Origin: Rhyacichthys aspro | Lineage: Eukaryota; Chordata; Actinopteri; Gobiiformes; Rhyacichthyidae | DNA: 64,000 nucleotides | Reading direction: 5' to 3' | Assembly: GCA_036850595.1 (NCBI GenBank) | Contig: CM072163.1 | Span: 16,144,639-16,208,638 of the forward strand | Shown: positions 21,535-32,055 of the stretch, piece after piece | Position numbering within the stretch: position 1 is the first letter of the stretch | Layout of the letters: the number at the start of each line of letters is the position of its first letter | The notes under the pieces: model-generated | The model's database searches: none | What the model was told of the DNA's origin: nothing | The model's input: only the letters and a program-made list of their open reading frames with translations | Position numbers and translations under genes: made by a program

Positions 21535-24500
21535 TTAATCGGTAGTTTCTGGAGGTAGGGCCGAGGGGCTATGCTCCTCCTCAGTCATGGGCTTTCCCTG
21601 AGAACCTTGTGAGGACTGTTGTGCTTTGATTGGGCAGTTGGCAACCATGTGATCAATGCTTTGACAGAAATGGCACTTTTTGGGCTGAGGTGGCAACTTG
21701 CATTCTTTGGCATGATGGTCTAAACCTCCACAGTTGTAGCACCTAGGATAAAAAAAAAAAAAAGACAGTAAATATAAAGCAAGGAGAAGCAAGGATTTGC
21801 CACTAGATGGCAATAATTTCTCTAGAAATGCAAAGAGTTTATGTTGAGTCACACTTCTTGTCAGGGCATCTCAGGTCATGAAAGTGCTCCAGAAAAAAGT
21901 AAATAGTTCATTATCTTCATCATCATCCTACTTTTAACTTGGCACTGCAGAACTTCCAGGGGCATTGTGGGATTCCAAAATGTGGAAAATCTATTGACTC
22001 ACTTAGAACTTACATTTAACAGAACTGCCCTGCACAATACACATAATTATTGGGTTATTAATATTTCAACAAAGTATGTACAAAAAGTAAAGCGCATTCA
22101 TAAAGTAAAGTTATTAAACATTTTTGCAAAACCTGCTGGGAAGAGACAATGCAACTTAACTGAAATGTTTTGCTTGTTGAATTAAAAATGTAACCTTCAA
22201 GGGAGAACAATAGAACAACTTTTAAATGGTTTAAATGTGCTACTAAATTATTTGTTTGCAAAAAGTCACTGCTAAATTGTGAGCAGCCGGGCCCATTTGT
22301 CCAGATGTCAGCGTTTCGTGTTTGTCTTTTTGAAGTAAGACATCCATTTCATTGGCATTGAACTCAAGAAAGGAGAGGTCAGCGGGAGCCACGAGGGCCG
22401 CCATCCGCTGCCGCTGTTCAAACACCATCTATAGAATAGCCACGCGTGCAGGGATGGAAGACAGATGGGAGGTGGGCGTCCAGTGATCACTGTGTGCCAC
22501 TGCGGTCCCCCTGCCACCATTGTAGTGGTAGATGGGGTTTGGACAGGCCGGCTGCTGCAGGGGTCAGAGCCCCTTTGTGGCAATGGCTGTTGAGGTGGTG
22601 TCAAGGTCTATACCGTCACATGGCACGAGCAGGGGTGCATCAGCGTCCATCAGGAGGCAAGAGGAGGGAAGGGGAAGTGCTCCTTTGTCTAAAAAAGCTG
22701 CAGTAATGACCTCTGAACCCTGACCCCCCACCCTGTCTTCAGTTCTCTAACCCCTATTTCCATCCCAGCCCCCAGCCATCTTGCATTTACTCATACACTG
22801 TTGCTATGACAACAGTGACCTTTCACCTCCTTGTTCGGGCTCTTGCATCTGTTATCAATTAAATGGACAGGAGCGTTTTCCCTCCTTCAGTCATACATAT
22901 ACCACAGAGGTGGTCTATGAAGTTTGGATTAAACACTTGTTTGTCCAAAAACCTACATTAGCAGAAACTAAGACATTTCATTTTAGTCAAGATATAAAAT
23001 TGTATCTGTGTTGCATTATCAAATATGAAAGAGGTGAAGATATTTATGCTTCTGAGAGATCTATGGAGAATTATTGAACCAAACGGGGCCTCTCAGGACT
23101 CTTTGAGGCGGTAATGATCTTCGCTCTCACACTGACTACTCTCTGGATCTAATCACAACTGACAGAGAGGGTGAAGTTGATATATCTCTAACCCAGCACT
23201 GTGTTGACAGTCAAACAAGAACTACGCCAAATAGTTAAAAACCTTGCTACTATTGCTTGCTGCACATGTTGGGTCAATATCCACCAACATTTAGCTCTTT
23301 CAAGAAGAATATTAACAGGACCTTTCTTTGTGTGAGTAAATACACACAATGGCAGCAAGTGATCGTTCCCACTTGTTCTCACTTGTTTTCACATATGAAG
23401 AACAATCTACGATACGCCATGATGTGCAAGTATGTTTAATGTGTTTGGATTTTTAAATTGTGAGCAGAGTTGGATTGGATTATATAAGAGGATGAGATTT
23501 GGGCAGAAAGAGTCAAAGGGTGTGAATTCACAAGGGGCCAGCAGATTTAAACAGTTATCGATCCAGGTCACACGTCAAGCCTGCTGGTATGACCCTTGCT
23601 GGGGATAGATGTGGGGGTTGGGGTCGGGAAAGAGGAAGGAAAATAAGGACAAGCAATGCATCTTTGTGCCATCTTATGACAGAAGCAAGTTTGGCATTAG
23701 AGACACAAATGCCTTTTTGATTTGGTTTGAGTCTTGCAGTACATATACTAATTCCAGCTTCCTTTATGAATCATGCCTTGTGATGTTCTGTACAAGAATA
23801 ATGTGACATCTCAAATGTTTCCTGTTGTCTTGCAGAATATCCCCGCTTACCTGTCTCCCTTGGAGCGTCGCTTCTGAACCTTCTTGCCTTTTGGTCTTCT
23901 CTCGCTGCCCACACAGTGGATACCACCAGGTCCAGTAACTCGCTGAGACTCAAGGCCCTTTGAAGACTTCTTGAAGGTAAATTCAACTTCCTCACCTTCT
24001 TTCAGGCTTCGGAAACCATCCATGTGCAACTTGCTCTGAAAGAAGGACAGCAGACAAGTTCAGCATCACAGTTGTTGATGTTTATACATTTATGACCATA
24101 TTTTTATGCATTGTTGGCATAAATCTTGGATAAAAGAATGATTAAGTGAGCTTTAAATCTGACATATTAAACCCCTTGTGACCACATAACCTCTGAAGTG
24201 ATCTGGTCAGCCTTTAGAACATCCCCCACCTTTTCTTCATTATCAGGACAGATTAGACTTCTCAGGTATGGGGTATTTGGTGGTGGTGATTCCACCTCAC
24301 CTGAGAAACAAGCATTAAAGCATTCCATTTGTTTGTTTAAGCCTAATAAAAAACGCTGCTCATAAATGCTGGATTACTCTTTTATCATGTTTGAAAAGAC
24401 TAAACCAGTTACCCTTATTGGTAAACCTGAGGATAACCTTCAACCCCCTCCCCCCTCCAGAAGAACAGCATTCCACATTACAGCCCCCACCCCAGTCCTC

Positions 24501-27500
24501 TTCCCACCCACATCACAAAGCTCTACTAACACACTGACCAGCAGCACAAACCCTAAACTGCAGGATGCAGGGGTTAGCACTCCGGCTGGGGGCAGGGTGA
24601 GAAGGCAGAATGGCTTCTCTGGGAGGTAGGGGGTCAGGGTGACATTCTTTGGATAGTTGTTTGGCAGAAAGACATGAAAGATAAAAGTTGGGGAAAAGCT
24701 CTGCTTTAGCTTAAATGATTGATATTTTCCTCTGATAACAGATATTTACTCGTTAGAGATGATATACCAAAAAACTGTGATGAGTAGAGCATTCTTACAA
24801 AAGTATGTTCACCTGAAGCGTTTAAATTCTTGCCCATTGATTGCTTTGTTGGAAACATTTCTGAGTGGTAAGAAAAGAGATAAAGAAAGGTGTGGTGTTG
24901 TTTCAATGATTAGTCTTACAGACTGGCAAACAAAACATTGGGAAACCCCTTTCTCAAAATTCCCGGGATTAAATTGTCACAACTTTTGTTCCAGTGTTGA
25001 CGCAGGTAGAAGATCAATGATGCAGCATGCATGTTTTGATGTAGTACAATTATTTATGCCACATTTTGTCTTTTATGACTATATCTTTCTTACAATTACA
25101 CACAGTAGTTCAGAGAGAGAGAGGATAAAAATATCTGTTTACAAAATCCACAGAATCAAGCCATATTATGCAGTTTATTAAGGTCACCTAAATATAATTG
25201 TTAATGACACGAAAACCAAAGAGCCATCCTCTCTCACACTCACAAAAAAGCATCTGCTGCAAACTTCTGCCAGCAAGAACACACGACTGGTGGGCCATGA
25301 CGTTTGAGTGGCAACATGTTCAATTGAGCCCCAATACCATCAAGCCTCTGCATCGGTGACCGTTAACCCACTTCCTCTCTCATGTGTGACCTTCCCAACC
25401 CCCATAACGGACCCACACTGGCCACATGCCTACAACACGTTAAAGCGGGTCCATGACTTCCAGGTAGAAGACCAAGGTGGGCCTTAAAAGACATCATGCT
25501 GAGACATTAGTAAGCTCTATTGTAAGCTCTCTGCAGAATGTGTCTGCAGCCAAGTGAGGCCGAGAAAGACATCAGAGCTGTGAAGTACAATAGCAGGCCT
25601 GCCGCTGGGACAAAGAGGGGCTCGGTCACGGCCGAGGGGTGCTTCATTCGGATGCGTGGCTCTTTTGTCCACCTGCACAAAGGCCAGTGGATCCTGAGAG
25701 TTAATTTTTCTTGACACACGGCCACTAATTTCAGGTTGGAGGCCTTGTACATCGTCATAACCTCTATACATCCACCACTGATTGATAAAGGTCTAACACC
25801 TACATTACAAGGTTTTTTTTAATCAGAGCCAAAACTTTTCAACAGATAATCTGCTTTTTAAACAACTTTAAAGTAGTCAAACCTCAACGCCTTTTCATCT
25901 CATTTAAACTGAGGCTGTCTTTTTTAAGTAAACAACTTCCTGAATATATGGTCCTATGGTTTTGTAAAATTTTAGATAACACACCTCAATATTTATGAGC
26001 CTAGTAACGCGAGAAAAAACAAATGCACTAAACAGAACAGTGCAAAACAGTCAACCAAAGACAATGAAACCTAAAGACGTGTAGTAGACAAATATCTCCA
26101 CAGCTGGGGCTTTGGATGGTGCAGCCATAGTGTGGAGGACTTTACACAAAATAAAGCCTAGGATCTTGTTTCTCCTTTTAAGCTTAAAAAAATAGAACAC
26201 AAAACACAGACAGGGAGCTAGGCAGACAGTAAAAAGCCTTTAATCACTTTATGACAGGAACCTTGAGGTGAAAGAGTAGCTAGTGGGGGACTCCTCTCAT
26301 TCACATGCTAAGCCTTTGCCTTATCAGACAGCAATGGAAGCCCACTCACAGGAAAACCGTGAGGTGGGTACACCCCCGTCCCTTTACCTCCTCTATCATC
26401 ACCTGTATACAACTGGATGAATCAAAGGGTTTGGTTCACTTTAGTCCGAACACTCAAATCAGTTTAAGCTAAACGTATCCTGTAACCACAAGACATGTAG
26501 TCATTAGATCACTTAAAGGTTTTAAAGGTAGAGAATGAGGATCATCTAAGATCAGTTTAAAGAGAAGTTACTTTGTAGCCTGCTCATCCTGAGTGTCTAT
26601 CATGCAATTCAAAATCTCTCTTCATTGTAATACATTTTAAAAAGAAAAAAGAAAATTATAACACAGCCTTAACAACAAGATATTAGGCAGATATTTTCAG
26701 CCCCTGTACCATGACTGGAATTTGTATATTTTATATATTTAGTTGGTAATTCTCACAATGTAAATATCAGCTGTTTTAGAGAAACTGACCATTAAAACCT
26801 TTATTTTACCACGAGGGGGGTGCAAGTCTGCAACACGTGCTCCCTGAGAAACACCCACTACATGTAGACCACCAATTCAGCCGGAAGACTTACGCAACGT
26901 GAGGGATACTGACCAGAAATACCTTGTAATAATAAAAGTTATAAGTGTTAAAACCATTTCCACCTGACGCTTCTGCTAATCAGACGCCTCCACGGCATAT
27001 TCTTACTTTCTGATTCCGATCTGAATAACTCCAATTGATAAAACCCACTGCTAATACTTCAGCTAACTTCATGAATGTAAACCCCAGCAGTCGTGGTTAG
27101 TTTCGAGCGTGCGTTGTCTTACCTGATGGACAAACACATCGACTGGTTCGTCCAGTGGCACTCCCTCTCGGTTGGTCATGGACAGAAAGCCGAAACCCAT
27201 GCGTACGTTAAACCACTTGCACACGCCGACTCCATGGAACGACTGTGAATCCTCTTCGGTGCTCGGTCCCTCATCTTCCTCAGTCTTGCACACTCCTACA
27301 ATTTAGCCAAAACACACACAAACGCAGAGTTACATTGATATGTTCAGATATGAGACCCGAAAGGAGTACTTCTCAGGAGCGTTGACGCATGGAATCGATT
27401 AGAAATCAACACGCGAGCTTGTATCGACTACTTCTCAGCAAAAACAAGGCTAGGTATCAAAAAGACACACGAGGGATTGAGCACCTGAAGGCATCATTTG

Positions 27501-27997
27501 AGAGAAAGAAAGATCGTTTGTGCGTAAAAGCCCTCACGTGTTGGAAAAGTCACTTACGCACAAGTTAATAAACACGCGTAAAACTTAGTTATTTGTACTC
27601 AACCTGGGAAATCCTGGTTAGAAACAGAGCCCATGTCTTCACTCCTGCCTTGAGCCAAAATCAGCACTCAAGCAACTGTATCCTTTTTTTTTGGCCGTCA
27701 AGCTGCGTAATCCTCCCAGATTGCCACTTTCATGCAAAATGCGGCGTAAAGCAAAAGCCGCAGAGCAAGAAGGAAAGCGGGAGAGGGAGGTAAACAAAAG
27801 GGGGCTGGCAACCTTTTCCCCCTAAACAATGAGGAGGAGGAGGGGTGGCCGGAGTGAGAGGGGGGGTCATCTCGTAGAATTTGAAGAAGAATCCCCCTTC
27901 ACCAAAATCTCAAAGACAATGCAAAGAAAGCCAGCCCCGTTCCTAGACAAGGCACCTCAGAGATAAGTCCTAAAGCTTTCAACGTACCTTCAGCCAT
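21535..27997 (-). CDS. lin28a: LIN28A RNA-binding protein
   Basis: Four coding exons on the minus strand: 27997-27988, 27295-27123, 24035-23851 and 21742-21535 (191 aa; zebrafish and mammalian forms about 200-210). LIN28A binds the let-7 precursor loop, recruits a terminal uridylyltransferase and blocks let-7 maturation, keeping cells undifferentiated; it also binds mRNAs. Exons 2-3 encode the cold-shock domain (GVCKWFNVRMGFGFLSM, VFVHQSKLHMDGFRSLKEGE), followed by a basic linker (KKVQKRRSKGDR). Exon 4 has two CCHC knuckles, CYNCGGLDHHAKEC and CHFCQSIDHMVANC. The start exon codes only MAE plus one base, typical of the family. lin28a rather than lin28b is inferred from length, the short tail without a long Lys-rich C-terminus, and a 1p-type neighbourhood. 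Introns 2 (3.1 kb) and 3 (2.1 kb) are large. Confidence 0.95.
22240..22680 (-). pseudogene. Unidentified coding-like relic in lin28a intron 3
   Basis: A GC-richer island inside the AT-rich intron. On the minus strand one frame reads as protein-like sequence (DADAPLLVPCDGIDLDTTST, then ACPNPIYHYNGG and HLSSIPARVAIL), is broken by TGA and TAG stops, then continues from an ATG at 22422 as VFEQRQRMAALVAPADLSFL and EFNANEMDVLLQKDKHETL. I do not recognise the protein. It could be a degraded processed pseudogene, part of a mobile element, or a chance ORF; an ATG preceded by CTATAG could also mimic a splice acceptor. Confidence 0.3.
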
Positions 27998-28155
27998 GAT
28001 GGTGGTGATAGGGATAGTCAGCCACTTTAGCCGCGGTGACGCACAGCCTCTGGTCAGCTCTGGTGGTGGTCAATACAAATGACCAGTTCTCATCCAAAGA
28101 ACCCCCCACGTTCACTCTCTCTATCTCTCTCCCTGGGTCATGTCCACGTGATTCA

Positions 28156-28163
28156 CTTTTATA
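28156..28163 (-). promoter_or_regulatory. TATA box of lin28a
   Basis: Minus-strand TATAAAAG within GGGGAATATAAAAG, about 160 bp upstream of the start codon, predicting a 5' UTR of about 130 nt. A CACGTG E-box lies just downstream (about 28144-28149). Confidence 0.55.
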
Positions 28164-28201
28164 TTCCCCAAGGTAAAGGTATTGCGAGTGCATATAGTGG
28201 G

Positions 28202-28209
28202 ATGCAAAG
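28202..28209. promoter_or_regulatory. POU octamer-like site upstream of lin28a
   Basis: ATGCAAAG (CTTTGCAT on the minus strand), one mismatch from the octamer ATGCAAAT, about 40 bp upstream of the TATA box. LIN28A is a known target of the pluripotency POU factor in vertebrates; use of this site is inference. Confidence 0.4.
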
Positions 28210-30362
28210 GCCCAGATGTGTCCTTCACGAAAAATGGTTGAAAACATATGTACGTATTATGTCGCTTTAGACCTCAAGGATGCGTAGCTGTAAAGAATAA
28301 TCATAACAGCACAATACTGAGTTATTTGTTTTCAGATGTTGTTAGTGATGTAATAAATGTCATTTAAAATAAAAAAAAGAAAGAAAAACAAAAGAACTAA
28401 TTTACATATCAAAAATGATTTATTTTTCCTTTATACCAATTGCATTTTTAGGTACAATCCACATCAACACAAATAAAGCTTTAATATCACTACTGATTAT
28501 GATCTGATTCAGTTTTCATTCATTTCAATCAAACATTATTTGGGTCACATTTAATGGCGTAATCAGGCAAAATCAGGAAATATATAATAATGCACAACAA
28601 TCATTTCAACTTCAACCTTTTCGAATATAATTTCTCTTTCAGTTCAAAAGTAAATAAAAACCACACTCTAAGTATAATAAGAATAAATATCATATACAAT
28701 TGTCGGTGTCAATCAACGAGTCCAGTGTTGAAATGTAAAGGATGAAGCTGAAAAAAAGTCCCATTGAGGTGGACTGGTCTGTGGGACTCCAGAGCCAAAC
28801 AGACTGTGATTTGGGGAAAAGACTTTAGCACGAGACCATGGAGAAGGACTTTTGGTTGGCCTCAAAAAAGGTTTTGGTAAACTGTCTAAAAAAGTCTCCG
28901 TTAGGGACCAAAGAGGAAAATCTAAACAGATTTGAGGCTGTTAGTCTAACCTCAGATTCAGGAGTTTTTTTTGTTTGTTTGTTTTGCTGTTGTGGATTAA
29001 TGGACCTGCTTTAAACCCTCACATCATTAGAGGAACATCTATCAGTACTCTCAGTGGTTTGTGCTCCATGTGATCTGGGAGTGTACAGTAGGTCTTGGTG
29101 TGTTAAGGCCTGACTGGTCTCTGTACACCCGGAGCAGGAGCCTGGGTCACTGCTGGACTTAAGCCAGACTTGTTCACAGTAAAGTTTAGACTCTGTCAGG
29201 AGTGACTTTCATGTGATTCATTTATTATTATTATTTTTTATTATTTTTATTTTAAATTTTTATGTGCACTGAGTTCCCAGAGGGGGTCCAGTTTGGTGAG
29301 CACTGGATTGTCTCTCTGTGTGTTGACAGTGTTGTCCTTATTTTTAAAATGACAGACAGTATGCCCCTTCCTTCCTCCAGTATGTGATAAATTATTTTGT
29401 ATTTATTTAAAAAGACAACCTGAATAAAGAGATCAGAAGAAGAAAATGGATGCAAATGTGAAAAATGAAAAATCTTTTGACCAACTTGGTAGGTTGAGAA
29501 TTAAAATTACATTGCATTAATTATCATAAATGCAAGTTTACACAAAGTTTGCACAAATTTGTGGAAAAATATAATCTGATTTTGGTCACATTAGCTACAA
29601 TTCTTTGCCAAGCAGATACATTTTTAACTGAAAAATATGAGATTATATTTTATGTGCTTTTAAATCTAAATTTATTTTGAAACATTTGTGAAATGTTAAT
29701 TACAGTAGCAGGTTTACAGGTTTGTGTTAGTAGTTTTATCCTTTGACTGAAAGCCAAATGGCTTTCATTAGATTTTTAAGACTTTCTACTTTGCTTATTG
29801 TTTTTTTCATTTGAGGTTATTAAGTAGAATGAGTATAATAAGTATTTTTATAATATGTCCAAATATTGTTTTGTAATGAAATTTTGATTCATGATTTAGC
29901 TTTGAAATTAAGTCTGTTGGATTAAATTTGACCAGCAACGTTCCTTTATTGTTTTTTTTTTCTTTTCAGTTGGTGTTTTTGTTACTGTTGTCCTGACATG
30001 CCAAAAAAAGAGCTCTGCGCCGCTAATCCAGATGCTTAGGGCTTGAAAAAAGGGGGAAGGGGTTTGCCGTCTTTTACTCTTTATTTCCACGTGCGCAACA
30101 AGGACGGCACAAGTGACGGGGACAGGCCGAGCATGTGCGTCTTTTTTTTCTTTCTTTTTAAAGAGGATGGAACAAAAGGACGCAAAGTGCACATGAAGAG
30201 CGCGCAGCGCGAGGAGAGGAGGAGACGGATAAAAAACAAGCCAAGCTGTTCTTACGCATCAACGATCGATAGTGATTGATCACAACACGTTCACATGTGA
30301 CTGGTGCTCGTGAGATGATGGATGAGCCCAAACACAAGGAAAGTAAGCGTTTAAACGGTCGA

Positions 30363-30363
<1 letters not shown>

Positions 30364-30437
<74 letters not shown>
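30364..30437. repeat. (ATT)n microsatellite
   Basis: About 25 uninterrupted ATT units, likely polymorphic in length. Confidence 0.95.
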
Positions 30438-31293
30438 CTATAGCAATATTTTAACATTTCTTAGTTTTGCAGTCAATGACGATAAATATGCTGCATCTCA
30501 AGGGGCAATCCTTTAATAAATTAAAATATCCGTTAAGAATTTTTAGCGGTCATTTCACTTACTATTTTTTATTCTTTATTTTTTGGACATATTTTTGATC
30601 AAAAATCTTATCTGCGACTTGTAGGTCTTCCAAACGACCAATGGTCGGGCCTTTTGGAGAAGATGACCAAAACCAGCACGACCTCTGGTGGAGCAGGACC
30701 CTAGAGAGGTCATCAGGTAGGCTTATCACTTTGCCTGAGGAATTTGAAAATTTGATTATAGTCACAAATAATTACTTATTGGTAAAAATAAATAAATAAA
30801 TAGAAAATATCTATTCGCGTGGTTATTTTATTAACTCGTTGAATTAATTTATTAAATGTGCTGTTATTTTACCTTTCTTTACTTAGCATTCATCGGTGGC
30901 GTAGTTGTAGGCCTCCTCTATCCGTTGGGCTTTATCCCTGGAGGGCGCGCATAATAAAAAAAACCAAAACATTTTTTGCAGTCTGCATTTCCCCCTCTCT
31001 ATTAAAACGAGTGTATCCAAAAAAAAGAAAAGAAAAAAGAAAATCTCAAACTACTACTACTGTTTTGTTTTTAACGACTAGCCTGTTAAATTCACTGCTA
31101 GGTTACTCCTAACTATGAAATCACAATAATAGTGAAGGGGAATAGACTATTTCAAAAATATCTCAGCACAGACGGGAACACAGTGCAGGTTAAGTTTGCT
31201 CTAATATTGAAAAATCAACAGTTAAATGCTTAAACTTGGATTGTAAAATTTGCAGTTTGCCTACTGATGACGTTTTCGACAGGAGTGTTGTTT

Positions 31294-31303
31294 GCGCATG
31301 CGC
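31294..31303. promoter_or_regulatory. NRF1 palindrome without an assigned gene
   Basis: Perfect GCGCATGCGC, 750 bp upstream of the maneal start codon, in a locally CpG-containing stretch. It may mark the maneal promoter with a longer 5' UTR or a separate transcript. Confidence 0.4.
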
Positions 31304-32055
31304 GAGATTTACACTCATCAACAGGTGATTGAAGAATGCCGGTGTGAAGGGTGTTGAAGTCCTGCTACAGCAGCGCTCACTTTGCCTGTGGCACAAATTA
31401 AAAAAGAAAAGCCCTTCTTCTACTAATGCTTATAAAGAAGGGGGTTTGTTCCTTTTCGGGAACGAGTTAGATAATATAAAAGTCAATTTAAAGGTCTAGT
31501 ATCAGTAGTTTCCCTTAATTCCAGGCAGTACTTGAATGCAGCACAGCGTTAGGCGTCCTGTGTTCTACAGAATGACCACTAGAGATCAGTGTCACTCTGA
31601 AGTCACACGTGCGAGATGATCCGGAGATGACTTTTAGCAGTTAAACCATTTTAAGTAAGGAAAAGATAACCCATATAATTGAATGAATAGATGTAGAAAG
31701 AGCAAATTTAGCGTCTACACTTTGAAAAACAACTCGAATATGGCCAAACAGAGCAGAAGTGTCCTGCCTTCTTTTCATTCCAACAAAAGCCGAAGTGTAG
31801 CAGATAAAAGCAGGGAGCATCCTACATGAGTGTGGTCATCTGTCTGGGGGAGTGATACTTCAGTAATGAGTTCAAGACGGAACATTTGAGAAGGCGGTGT
31901 AAATGCTCATGTTCAGCAGAATGCAGGAGAAAGTTGTGGAGCAGTTGCGTCAGGTGGAGCGCGGTGGACATGTAGCAGCTGCTAACCCTACTCGTGTGAC
32001 GCGCGACACTTTGGAGAGCTCGCACTGAAGTAAACGTGAAGGTTTAGCGCCAGAG

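Larger units (their letters stand above)
28261..32055. other. Gene-poor interval between lin28a and maneal
   Basis: Mostly AT-rich sequence with no recognised gene. It contains an (ATT)n microsatellite, a possible non-coding or unassigned first exon near 30315 with a good splice donor, and a CpG-bearing stretch with an NRF1 palindrome (31294-31303). The last few hundred bases before 32056 should be maneal promoter and 5' UTR. Confidence 0.5.
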
